Origin: JABMMZ01 sp044341025
Lineage (GTDB): Bacteria; Bacteroidota; Bacteroidia; NS11-12g; UBA955
DNA: 64,000 nt
Assembly: GCA_044341025.1 (NCBI GenBank)
Contig: JBIISM010000010.1
Span: 1 to 64,000, forward strand
Direction: 5' to 3'
A model generated the notes under the pieces. It did no database searches. It saw only the letters and a list, made by a program, of their open reading frames with translations, and was not told the origin of the DNA. Position 1 is the first letter of the stretch. Each line of letters begins with the position of its first letter. Of the stretch, positions 1-7,668 are shown piece after piece. Both the position numbers and the translations under genes were made by a program.

Positions 1-61
1 GAAGTTAAGCCCCGTAGCGCAGATGATACTTGTGTTAAAACTGGGAAAGTATGTCGTTGCC
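1..61 (+). rRNA. rrf: 5S ribosomal RNA, 3' part
   Basis: The window opens inside a 5S rRNA. The stretch from GAAGTTAAGCCCCGTAGCGC to GGGAAAGTATGTCGTTGCC matches the conserved 3' half of bacterial 5S, and the final bases would close the terminal stem with the missing 5' end. An intrinsic terminator follows at once, so this is the end of an rRNA operon. The 5' half and the 23S gene lie outside the window. Confidence 0.9.
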
Positions 62-70
62 AAATTTATT

Positions 71-107
71 AAAAAACCTTTACTCATTCAGTAAAGGTTT
101 TTTTTAT
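71..107 (+). terminator. Intrinsic terminator after 5S rRNA
   Basis: AAAAAACCTTTAC and GTAAAGGTTTTTTT form a long A/T-flanked stem around a short loop (TCATTCA), ending in a run of T. It lies ten bases after the end of 5S and would end the rRNA operon transcript. Confidence 0.9.
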
Positions 108-165
108 GCCCAATTTTTATGCTCGGTCTAAGCTTGCAAATATTGCAAATTTCAATGAAATATAT

Positions 166-197
166 TTTGTTATCTTTTGTTTTAAACCCTATATTTG
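166..197 (+). promoter_or_regulatory. Bacteroidota-type promoter of tRNA-His
   Basis: TTTG at 166-169, a 20-nt spacer, then TATATTTG at 190-197. This fits the TTTG ... TAnnTTTG consensus known for the Bacteroidota primary sigma factor. Transcription would start near 201, about ten bases before the mature tRNA. Confidence 0.75.
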
Positions 198-211
198 CAC
201 TCCTTAAAAAC

Positions 212-289
212 GGTGGTCATAGCTCAGTTGGTTAGAGCGCCAGTTTGTGGTACTGGAGGTCGTCGGTTCGATCCCGATTGTCCACCCCA
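212..289 (+). tRNA. tRNA-His (GTG anticodon)
   Basis: Cloverleaf with anticodon GTG in the loop TTTGTGGTA, T-arm loop TTCGATC, and an encoded CCA end at 287-289. The extra 5' G at 212 can pair with the discriminator C at 286, the identity feature of tRNA-His. One acceptor pair (217 with 282) appears as a T-T mismatch; all other stem positions pair. Confidence 0.95.
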
Positions 290-294
290 CTTTT

Positions 295-322
295 AAAACC
301 TAAGTTCTCTTAGGTTTTTTTT
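295..322 (+). terminator. Intrinsic terminator after tRNA-His
   Basis: AAAACCTAAG, loop TTCT, CTTAGGTTTT: a perfect ten-pair stem followed by more T. It ends six bases after the tRNA CCA and separates it from the repeat region. Confidence 0.92.
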
Positions 323-328
323 ATGCCC

Positions 329-616
329 TACAAATGTGACATCCCTAAGGGGTTCAATGGCCTATTTTTTAATAATATAATAATGTAACACTACAAATGT
401 TGTACCCCGCGGCGTGACGCAACGACCTGCCCTGTGTCGCTTTGTCTTGCTCTTTTCCTGTAGCTTTAAAGGGGAGTGAAGTCTCTGCCACTGGGGTCAC
501 CCCTACGGGGTTCAATGGCATGCATTTTTTTGCCAATCTCTTACCCTAGTGGATTCAATGGAATTTTGTTTTATATATTTATAGAATTATTACCCTTAAA
601 GGGTTCAATTGCTTAT
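329..616. repeat. Repeat-packed spacer with TACAAATGT...GGGGTTCAATGG units
   Basis: No gene is seen between tRNA-His and the TamL gene. The spacer holds several relatives of one unit: TACAAATGTGAC followed by ATCCCTAAGGGGTTCAATGG (329-360); an interrupted copy starting TACAAATGTTGT (392-403) and resuming CACCCCTACGGGG at 498-519; and shorter tails such as TACCCTAGTGGATTCAATGG (541-560) and TACCCTTAAAGGGTTCAATT (591-610). Each contains a small hairpin (CCCCTACGGGG type). Related copies on the other strand lie near 30.6 kb. Confidence 0.7.
404..497 (+). repeat. Long hairpin element, copy A
   Basis: Starts ACCCCGCGGCGTGACGCAAC and ends GTCTCTGCCACTGGGGT, with terminal inverted ends. It aligns over its length with the reverse complement of 30452-30544: shared blocks include GTGACG, AACGACCTGCCCT, GGGGAGTG and AGTCTCTGC. 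Shorter forms with the middle missing occur at 14293, 24230, 34843 and 36851. It interrupts a TACAAATGT...TTCAATGG repeat. Confidence 0.75.
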
Positions 617-630
617 GGCTAGGATACGAA

Positions 631-2994
631 TTAAAACGGATAACCTATACCGAAATTCAATATAGAATACTTAGTAAAGTACTTGTTCTGTGCAAATTCT
701 TTTATAACCCAATTCTGACCAACTGGCTTCTCTGGATTTTTAATCTGCATGCCCCAATCCAATCTGAATAAGAAGAATTGAAAGTCAAATCGCAAACCAA
801 AACCTGTGTTCATGGCCATATCGCCTATAAATGATTTAACCTTAAACAGCTTCAATGGATCGGTATTGTTCACATCTCTAATCAACCAAACATTTCCAGC
901 ATCGACAAACAATGCACCTTCTAGTTTTTTATCGAATATATCGAATCTGTACTCTGCATTTCCCTGAATGATAACATTGCCTGCCCGGTCTATTCTAAAG
1001 TTCTTAGAACTCTCGTAGTAGCTTCCTGGGCCCACTGTTCTTGGTCTCCATGCGCGCAAACTGTTTGATCCGCCAATAAAGAACAATTTATCAAAGGGAA
1101 CAATCAATTGGTTGCCATACGGATAGGTGAGTCCTAAGTTTAAGCGAAGTATGGTCGATTGGTTTTCATCTATTATGGTACTGCATCTGGCATCTATCTC
1201 CGACTTCGCATATTGGTAATAGTTTACTTTCAATAATTGATAGGAGGTGTCAGCTTGTTTGGTGCCGTCCATTGCGCGTCTTAAAAGGCGGTGTAAGTTC
1301 CCTCCTAATTCCAATACATTGGCGCGTATAAAGAAATGTGATTTGCTATGTGTGGTGTTTTTGTCTGTAAACAAAAAGCTCAATCCCGTCGAAGTCACTA
1401 AGTTGTTTGAAAACAACCTTTGTATAAATGCACTGTCAGCTCTACCAGATATGTCTATCGATAATGTATTTTTGCTAAAAGACATTTCCATTACATTCAA
1501 AAACCAAGTGGATCGCGTTGTGCTAATCTGGTATTGGTAGGTTAGGGGCAAGATTCTTCTCAAGTAATCAGGGTTTTTTTCATACAGAAAAGATAGATTG
1601 AAATTGGTTTTGATCGACTTCACATAGCGCCATTTTTCCAAAGGCTTAAGGAATGAAGAACTTGGGATACTTAAGGATAAATTTAAACTCTGCTGAAAAG
1701 CGGGGTTAAATTTCTTAATTTTTTGGTCAATGGAATCTCTGTATAGTTGGGTTTCAATCCTCGTATTGGCGCTAATTTCAAACAACTCTGCATTGTGAAA
1801 TAAATTTCGATGTGTCCACACAAAGCTATTTGCCACACCGTAAGAATTACCCAAGTTGATGTTTTGAATTCGGTTCAACTGTGAGACAATTCCTTGTGGT
1901 TCTATGGTAAATGATTGTCTGTAATTGGTTTTTAAAGTTATAACCGCATCCAATCCATTGATTGAATCTGTTTTTGATGTTTGGTAATTGATGTCAATAA
2001 ATTTAAAAATCGAAAACTCACTTAACTTAACGTAGGTATTCTCCATTTCCTTATTCCTGTAAATATCACCTTTTTTGATTGAAATGATTTTTGACAATAC
2101 GTTTGGATTGACCGGGAACCCATTGAAATAATAGTCTATTCCTTCAAATGGCATTAAAGCCGACTGGACATGTGTTTCAGAATCATTTTCGAAAACCACA
2201 CTGACCTTGCTGATGTGTTTTTGAGCGAAGCGTTCAGTTTCACTCTTATTGCCAATGGTGATGTTTATTTTTAAGCCTTTGTTTTTGCCAACGGTATCCA
2301 ATTCAAAATCGATGTAATCTTTTGTAAAATCAAAATAACCATTGTTTTTCATCAGGGCAGTTAAGCGATTTCTTTCAATATTAATGGCTTCAACATCGAC
2401 AATGCTACCGGGTAATAGAACACTTTTGTCCATGTGCAGATTTAAAAATCTGTCTACTTCCGCATCATCTGCAGATAAATTTACCTTGGCTAAGGTGTAT
2501 GCTTTTGCAGGTTGTATAAAATAGGTAACGCTTGCTTTTTTATGTTTATATTCGATTTTATGGCTTATGTCACAATTGAAATACCCTTTTGAAAACAAAT
2601 AGTTTTTTAAGTTTATTTCAGACTTAGCCACTTGCAAAGTGTCCAAAAGAACCGGAGCTTCGCCATAGCTTCTTAATAGTGTCCTAAATCGACTGCTATC
2701 GCTTTTTTCGGGGTGTTTTCTCGAACTGCCCAGGTTGTATAACCCCAGATGAAAATGTCCAAGTACAATGATGTTTCGGTTGGGTTTGTGCTTGATATAC
2801 GTGGCCTTGTCGTCATCCAGCTTACCCATCATCTTGTTAAACAGCCCGTTAGCGGAATCTGAGGTCTTAAGTTTATTTTTAATTAAAAGATGTTGTCCTA
2901 TGGGAACTAATTTGGTAGTTTTGCAGGAACTTAAAAACATGAATACCACTGTAAACAGAGCAATAAAGCCATGATTAGTAAAGCGAACATTCAA
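631..2994 (-). CDS. TamL-like lipoprotein Omp85 outer-membrane protein (BamA/TamA family)
   Basis: Predicted outer-membrane beta-barrel of the Omp85 superfamily, with N-terminal POTRA-type sequence and a C-terminal D15/surface-antigen barrel. The L6-loop type motif GGSNSLRAWRPRTVGPGSY lies about 150 residues from the C-terminus. The protein ends in GIGYPF, an aromatic residue as usual for outer-membrane barrels. The N-terminus is a lipoprotein signal: hydrophobic FIALFTVVFMF, then LSSC. Lipidated TamA relatives (TamL) are known from Bacteroidota, where they work with TamB; a TamB gene lies at 40.5 kb. I chose the TTG start at 2994 (787 aa) because it gives a short Arg-containing n-region. The longer frame to 3042 also begins with TTG and overlaps the divergent methyltransferase by 72 bp. 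The start is uncertain; the family is solid. Confidence 0.85.
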   Translation of the reverse strand: MNVRFTNHGFIALFTVVFMFLSSCKTTKLVPIGQHLLIKNKLKTSDSANGLFNKMMGKLDDDKATYIKHKPNRNIIVLGHFHLGLYNLGSSRKHPEKSDSSRFRTLLRSYGEAPVLLDTLQVAKSEINLKNYLFSKGYFNCDISHKIEYKHKKASVTYFIQPAKAYTLAKVNLSADDAEVDRFLNLHMDKSVLLPGSIVDVEAINIERNRLTALMKNNGYFDFTKDYIDFELDTVGKNKGLKINITIGNKSETERFAQKHISKVSVVFENDSETHVQSALMPFEGIDYYFNGFPVNPNVLSKIISIKKGDIYRNKEMENTYVKLSEFSIFKFIDINYQTSKTDSINGLDAVITLKTNYRQSFTIEPQGIVSQLNRIQNINLGNSYGVANSFVWTHRNLFHNAELFEISANTRIETQLYRDSIDQKIKKFNPAFQQSLNLSLSIPSSSFLKPLEKWRYVKSIKTNFNLSFLYEKNPDYLRRILPLTYQYQISTTRSTWFLNVMEMSFSKNTLSIDISGRADSAFIQRLFSNNLVTSTGLSFLFTDKNTTHSKSHFFIRANVLELGGNLHRLLRRAMDGTKQADTSYQLLKVNYYQYAKSEIDARCSTIIDENQSTILRLNLGLTYPYGNQLIVPFDKLFFIGGSNSLRAWRPRTVGPGSYYESSKNFRIDRAGNVIIQGNAEYRFDIFDKKLEGALFVDAGNVWLIRDVNNTDPLKLFKVKSFIGDMAMNTGFGLRFDFQFFLFRLDWGMQIKNPEKPVGQNWVIKEFAQNKYFTKYSILNFGIGYPF

Positions 2995-3708
2995 TTGGTT
3001 AAAAGTCTTCAAGATAAAAAACAAAGACAAAAATATAACCAATTTGTAGTTGAAGGTGAAAAAAGTATTACCGAATTGTTGAAAAGCCCTTTCGATACGG
3101 TTAAACTTTATGCTGTTTCGACGTTTTTAGAGCAAAATTTTCAACTCTTGAAGTCTGTTTCTTATGAAGAGGTAAATGAGAAAGAACTAAAACAAATGTC
3201 GGCCCATATGGCCCCTCAAAAAGCGTTAGCTGTCGTTCGCATTCCTGAAGAGGAGCCCATCAAAAAAAATACAAAATTGATTTTGGCCCTCGACGAAATC
3301 CAAGACCCAGGAAATTTGGGCACCATTATCCGCATTGCCGATTGGTATGGTATTGAACATATTGTTTGCAGCAAAGGGTGTACCGATGTATACAACCCTA
3401 AATGCATCAATTCTACAATGGGGAGTTTTCTCAGGGTAAAATTACATTATCAAGACATTGTAGAACTTGCCGAGCAAACCCAATTGCCGCTTATGGTTGC
3501 GGTTTTAGAAGGTCAAAATATTCACCAAGGCAGTTTGCCAAAGGAAGGGATTTTAGTTATCGGCAACGAAGGCCATGGGGTTAACGGTTTTATTGTTTCT
3601 AAGGCAAAGCACAAATTAACAATTCCAAAATACGGCGGAGCTGAATCGTTAAATGCAGCCATCAGTGCGGCCATCATTTTAGACAATCTTATTAAAAGTA
3701 AACCTTAG
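2971..3708 (+). CDS. SpoU/TrmH-family rRNA 2'-O-methyltransferase
   Basis: 245-residue SPOUT methyltransferase, likely methylating a ribose in rRNA with SAM. The three SpoU motifs are all present: LDEIQDPGNLGTIIRIADW (motif 1, with the N and R), VIGNEGHGV (motif 2) and GAESLNAAISAAI (motif 3). The N-terminal part looks like the SpoU substrate-binding domain (QKYNQFVVEGEKSI). The exact target base cannot be read from sequence. It is divergent from, and its 5' end overlaps, the TamL-like gene, so the two must share a very compact promoter region. RlmB-like is the nearest general label. Confidence 0.9.
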   Translation: MISKANIQLVKSLQDKKQRQKYNQFVVEGEKSITELLKSPFDTVKLYAVSTFLEQNFQLLKSVSYEEVNEKELKQMSAHMAPQKALAVVRIPEEEPIKKNTKLILALDEIQDPGNLGTIIRIADWYGIEHIVCSKGCTDVYNPKCINSTMGSFLRVKLHYQDIVELAEQTQLPLMVAVLEGQNIHQGSLPKEGILVIGNEGHGVNGFIVSKAKHKLTIPKYGGAESLNAAISAAIILDNLIKSKP

Positions 3709-3789
3709 CCAGGAACGCTGGGTATTTCTGTTTTCAAATTTCCAATCTCTTTTTTAAACTGATTAAAAGCAGATCTACTTGGAGATAAT

Positions 3790-4272
3790 TTACTTAATAC
3801 TTTTATTCTTAGCGTGGTAAGAAACAGTTAAACTGAAATTCTTGCCATGTTTTTTTATCACCGTAGTTACGGTACATGAATTGGCCAACGTACATGAAAT
3901 AATCCAATTGTGATTAGGGGAATCTATCCAGGCCTGAACAGTGCGTTTAGCTAAAGTTTGCAGTTCAGCTTCTGTTAATTTAAAAGAATCTGCTTGTGTG
4001 GTTTTATATCTAAAGATACATTCTGAATTATATCCAACAAAAATTTTAGCGCCTTTAGAGTGTTCAATAAACTCTCTATTTGAATTTGAATCAGTTAATT
4101 CATAGCTAAGCTTACGCATTTCACCATATTCAAACACTTTAATTGTTGGAACGCCCAGGCTGGTTCGATACGTATTGATTTCTTTAACAATTAAAGAATC
4201 CAGGTGAACTGACTTAACGGCTGTATCTTGTGCATTTAGATAGATTCCAAATCCAATACAGGTGATAGTCAA
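3790..4272 (-). CDS. Secreted CAP-like (SCP/PR1) domain protein
   Basis: About 160 residues with traits of the CAP superfamily: INTYRTSLGVPTIKV resembles the N-x-x-R helix, then EHSK and a mid-protein SECIFRY, then AWIDSPNHNWIIS, matching the W-x-x-S-P-x-H motif. The second CAP histidine/glutamate positions look partly substituted, so its activity is doubtful. The frame is marked from a TTG at 4272. The codons upstream, still in frame, read I-K-K-I-L, the positive n-region expected of a signal peptide ending at LNAQ. The true start may therefore be a non-standard codon about 15 nt upstream (ATC at 4287) close to the hppA stop. It sits just behind hppA on the same strand. Confidence 0.6.
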   Translation of the reverse strand: MTITCIGFGIYLNAQDTAVKSVHLDSLIVKEINTYRTSLGVPTIKVFEYGEMRKLSYELTDSNSNREFIEHSKGAKIFVGYNSECIFRYKTTQADSFKLTEAELQTLAKRTVQAWIDSPNHNWIISCTLANSCTVTTVIKKHGKNFSLTVSYHAKNKSIK

Positions 4273-4299
4273 TAGTATCTTTTTGATATAGTTTAAAAA

Positions 4300-6816
4300 T
4301 TAATGTTTGTCTTTGCAGCAAGCACCACCTTTTTCTTTCTTTTCGCATTTTGCAGGGTCAGCCGCACATGCTTTAGAATCTTTGTTTGCACAACAAGCTT
4401 TGTCAGTCCACATATGTTTGGCCGCACAAGTAGCACCGCAGTTTTTCATACACTCTTCTTTGCTTGTGCACTTTTTACCGCAAGAACTCATGCAAGAACC
4501 TACATATTCGCCTTTGTCATTGTACATGCTCATGCAATAGGCTCTTTCCATGGAATCGCAACCCATAGAATCACACATTTGAGCGCATTCTTCCATGCTC
4601 ATAGTTGCACATTTGCTCATGTCGCATTTACCTCCCATCATATCGTGGTTGTCAGCACAAGCTTCAATTTTATCTTTTTTGCAGCAATCGCCTTCAGCTT
4701 CCAAACCAGGTCCGCCAACGGCGATGTGAGGAGCGATAACCAAAGAAACAATACTCATCAATTTAATTAAGATGTTCATTGATGGACCGGAAGTATCTTT
4801 AAATGGATCACCTACGGTGTCACCAGTTACAGAGGCTTTGTGTGGTTCAGATTTTTTGTAGAACATTTCACCGTTGATCATCACGCCTTTTTCGAACGAT
4901 TTCTTTGCATTGTCCCAAGCTCCACCTGCATTGGATTGGAATATACCCATCAATACACCTGATACTGTTACACCTGCCAACAAACCGCCCAATACTTCAG
5001 GTCCGAAAACAAAACCTACAATGATTGGAGTGATTAGAGCAATCGCACCTGGCAACATCATTTCACGGATAGAGGCTTTGGTAGAAATTGCAACACACTT
5101 TTCATATTCAGGTTGTGCTTTGTATTCCATGATACCTGGAATTTCGCGGAATTGACGGCGAACTTCTTGAACCATGTCCATTGCCGCTTTACCAACCGCT
5201 TGTATACACAATGCTGAGAAAATGAAAGGAATCATACCACCAACGAACAAACCAGCCAATACTGGCGCTTTGTAAATGTCAATAGCATCAATACCTGCGA
5301 TACCAACGAAGGCCGCAAATAAAGCCAATGAAGTCAATGCAGCAGAAGCAATAGCGAAACCTTTACCAGTTGCAGCGGTAGTGTTACCAACAGCATCTAA
5401 GTTGTCTGTGCGCTCACGAACTTCTGGCGGCAATTGGCTCATTTCAGCGATACCACCTGCGTTGTCAGCAATTGGACCGAAAGCATCGATAGCCAACTGC
5501 ATCGCAGTTGTTGCCATCATACCCGCGGCAGCAATAGCCACACCATATAAACCTGCGCAGTAGTATGAACCCATAATACCAGCAGCTAAAGTTAAAATTG
5601 GAATAACGGTCGATTTCATGCCGACAGCCAAACCACCAATAATGTTGGTTGCATGTCCTGTTGAAGATTGTTGAATGATTGACAAAACTGGCGGTTTACC
5701 CATTGCTGTGTAATACTCAGTCACAATACTCATAATTGCACCCACTGCAGTACCTACTAAGATCGCACCGAATACACCCATTTTTGTAAACTCAACACCA
5801 CGAAGTGTGATTACACCATCTGGAAGCATATACATTACAACAAAGTAAGAAGCAATAACTGTTAATATCATTGATGCCCAGTTGCCCATGTTTAAGGCCA
5901 TTTGAACATTTGACTTATCGTCTTTAATACGCACGAACCAAGTTCCTGCGATTGAGAATAAAATACCTAAACCGCATATAACCATTGGTAACAATACTGG
6001 TGAAAATCCATTGTAACCATCCGCTGAAGAAGCGACAATTTCTTGACCCAATACCATGGTAGCAAGTATTGTTGCAACATAAGAACCGAATAAATCGGCA
6101 CCCATACCAGCTACGTCACCTACGTTGTCACCAACGTTGTCTGCAATAGTTGCAGGGTTGCGAACGTCGTCTTCAGGAATACCTGCTTCAACTTTACCTA
6201 CTAAGTCTGCGCCAACGTCAGCCGCCTTGGTATAAATACCCCCGCCAACACGTGCGAACAAGGCAATAGATTCAGCACCCAAAGAGAAACCAGTTAATAC
6301 TTCAATGGCTGTTTTCATTTCTGTGCTGCTCACGTTTACAACATTGAACATTTTTAAGAAAACGATAAACAAACCACCTAAGCCAAACACAGCCAAACCA
6401 GCTACGCCTAAACCCATTACCGTTCCGCCGGTAAATGATACTTTTAAAGCTTGCTTTAAACTTGTGCGGGCCGCTTGAGTTGTGCGAACGTTTGCTTTTG
6501 TAGCAACCTTCATTCCAATATATCCTGCAGTTGCAGAGAACACAGCACCGATTATAAATGCAATTGCAATTACTGGGCTTGATTCTTCAACCAAAGTTCC
6601 ACTCCATGCCAACAAAATAGCAGCAATAGCAGTGAAGATACCCAATACTTTCCATTCCGCTTTTAAAAAAGCCATTGCGCCTGCGGCGATGTAAGAGGCC
6701 AATCGATTCATGTTTTCATCGCCAGTCTCTTGTTTGTTTACCCAAGCAGACTTGATGGCCATGACCAATAATCCGATCAGACCCAGCAGCGGTACTAAAT
6801 ATACAATTTGATTCAT
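4300..6816 (-). CDS. hppA: Membrane-bound ion-translocating pyrophosphatase with Cys/Met-rich tail
   Basis: Integral-membrane pyrophosphatase that couples PPi hydrolysis to H+ and/or Na+ export. Hallmark motifs are GGGIYTKAADVGADLVGKVE, EDDVRNPATIADNVGDNVGD, and GNTTAATGKGFAIASA. The Ala and Gly in the last motif are the residues of the K+-dependent class. Roughly 16 membrane segments fill residues 1-700. From about residue 702 comes a 137-residue extension absent from typical family members. It carries 21 Cys, about 13 Met and 3 His, in CC, CxxxC and MCDSMGCDSM patterns interspersed with Lys/Asp/Glu. It is in frame with no break and ends GACCKDKH. The extension suggests metal binding, but that is inference. 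A CAP-like gene follows closely on the same strand. ATG at 6816 is well supported. Confidence 0.96.
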   Translation of the reverse strand: MNQIVYLVPLLGLIGLLVMAIKSAWVNKQETGDENMNRLASYIAAGAMAFLKAEWKVLGIFTAIAAILLAWSGTLVEESSPVIAIAFIIGAVFSATAGYIGMKVATKANVRTTQAARTSLKQALKVSFTGGTVMGLGVAGLAVFGLGGLFIVFLKMFNVVNVSSTEMKTAIEVLTGFSLGAESIALFARVGGGIYTKAADVGADLVGKVEAGIPEDDVRNPATIADNVGDNVGDVAGMGADLFGSYVATILATMVLGQEIVASSADGYNGFSPVLLPMVICGLGILFSIAGTWFVRIKDDKSNVQMALNMGNWASMILTVIASYFVVMYMLPDGVITLRGVEFTKMGVFGAILVGTAVGAIMSIVTEYYTAMGKPPVLSIIQQSSTGHATNIIGGLAVGMKSTVIPILTLAAGIMGSYYCAGLYGVAIAAAGMMATTAMQLAIDAFGPIADNAGGIAEMSQLPPEVRERTDNLDAVGNTTAATGKGFAIASAALTSLALFAAFVGIAGIDAIDIYKAPVLAGLFVGGMIPFIFSALCIQAVGKAAMDMVQEVRRQFREIPGIMEYKAQPEYEKCVAISTKASIREMMLPGAIALITPIIVGFVFGPEVLGGLLAGVTVSGVLMGIFQSNAGGAWDNAKKSFEKGVMINGEMFYKKSEPHKASVTGDTVGDPFKDTSGPSMNILIKLMSIVSLVIAPHIAVGGPGLEAEGDCCKKDKIEACADNHDMMGGKCDMSKCATMSMEECAQMCDSMGCDSMERAYCMSMYNDKGEYVGSCMSSCGKKCTSKEECMKNCGATCAAKHMWTDKACCANKDSKACAADPAKCEKKEKGGACCKDKH

Positions 6817-6848
6817 AATTATTATGTGTTGTTCAAAAATTAAGGGTG

Positions 6849-6856
6849 CAAAAATA
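6849..6856 (-). promoter_or_regulatory. -7 element upstream of hppA
   Basis: On the minus strand TATTTTTG is followed by CACCC and lies 32 nt before the hppA ATG. It matches TAnnTTTG exactly. No -33 element at good spacing is obvious. Confidence 0.5.
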
Positions 6857-6968
6857 AGAAAATACTTTCAAAAATTATGCGTTTTGAAAATTTTGCTCTT
6901 GTTTTTACTTCATTAAATTGTAAAGAAACCGCTTGTCTTCGAGGATTTGAAACGCTTAAGCCTTATGA

Positions 6969-7667
6969 TTAAATGCTTAATTTGGCATGATCGCTAATGA
7001 TTCTGCCATCTTCCATCTCAATAATTCGGTCGGTACTGCCTGCAAATTCTTGGTCGTGTGTGACGATTAACAAGGTTTGTTGGTAGCTGTGCGCCAGCTC
7101 TTTAAAGATGTCAAACACAATCACGCTGTTCTTTTTATCCAAATTTCCTGTGGGCTCATCGCCCATTATAATTAAAGGATCGTTAATCATCGCGCGGGCA
7201 ATCGCCACCCTTTGCTTTTGTCCACCCGATAATTGATTTGGTTTCTTTAAAGCTTCGTCGTTTATGCCCAGTATTTTTAGCTTTTCAATGGCTCGGTGCT
7301 CAAGTTCTTGCTCAGAATACTTGCCTAACTTCAAACCTGGTAGCATCACATTGCGCAAAACACTGAATTCATTCAATAAATAATGGAACTGAAACACAAA
7401 ACCGATTTTTTCATTTCTAACCCTTGCCAAATCGGCTTCTTTGAGACCAAGCATCACCTGATTGTCAATGGTTAATTGGCCCTCATAATCGGTGTCCATG
7501 GTTGACAATATGTACAACAAAGTCGATTTGCCGCAACCAGATTTGCCAATAATCGAGACGAAGTCGCCTTTTGTAATCGAAAAATTAATGTCTTTCAAAA
7601 TCGGTATAGTAACCGGATCGTGAAAACTTTTGCAAATACCCTTTGCACTTAAAATGATATTTTCCAT
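6969..7667 (-). CDS. ABC exporter ATPase (LolD/MacB-type)
   Basis: 232-residue ATP-binding subunit. Walker A GKSGCGKST (residues 41-49), signature LSGGQKQRVAIARAM, Walker B LIIMGDEPTGNLD and H-loop VTHDQEF are intact; the GNLD after Walker B is typical of the LolD/MacB/MJ0796 group. I chose ATG at 7667 (MENIIL) rather than the frame's earlier start because it lies one base after the permease stop and follows GAGG. It is the last gene of the adaptor-permease-ATPase operon and would drive mechanotransmission through the FtsX-like permease. Confidence 0.92.
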   Translation of the reverse strand: MENIILSAKGICKSFHDPVTIPILKDINFSITKGDFVSIIGKSGCGKSTLLYILSTMDTDYEGQLTIDNQVMLGLKEADLARVRNEKIGFVFQFHYLLNEFSVLRNVMLPGLKLGKYSEQELEHRAIEKLKILGINDEALKKPNQLSGGQKQRVAIARAMINDPLIIMGDEPTGNLDKKNSVIVFDIFKELAHSYQQTLLIVTHDQEFAGSTDRIIEMEDGRIISDHAKLSI

Positions 7668-7668
7668 T

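Noticed and set aside
1247..1540. Plus-strand frame inside the TamL-like gene
   Set aside because: Antisense shadow with no domain or promoter.
4303..4770. Plus-strand open frame of 155 residues in the hppA tail region
   Set aside because: It is the antisense of the Cys-rich tail. Its Phe/His/Thr richness follows from the reverse complement of Cys, Lys and Met codons, and it has no family resemblance.
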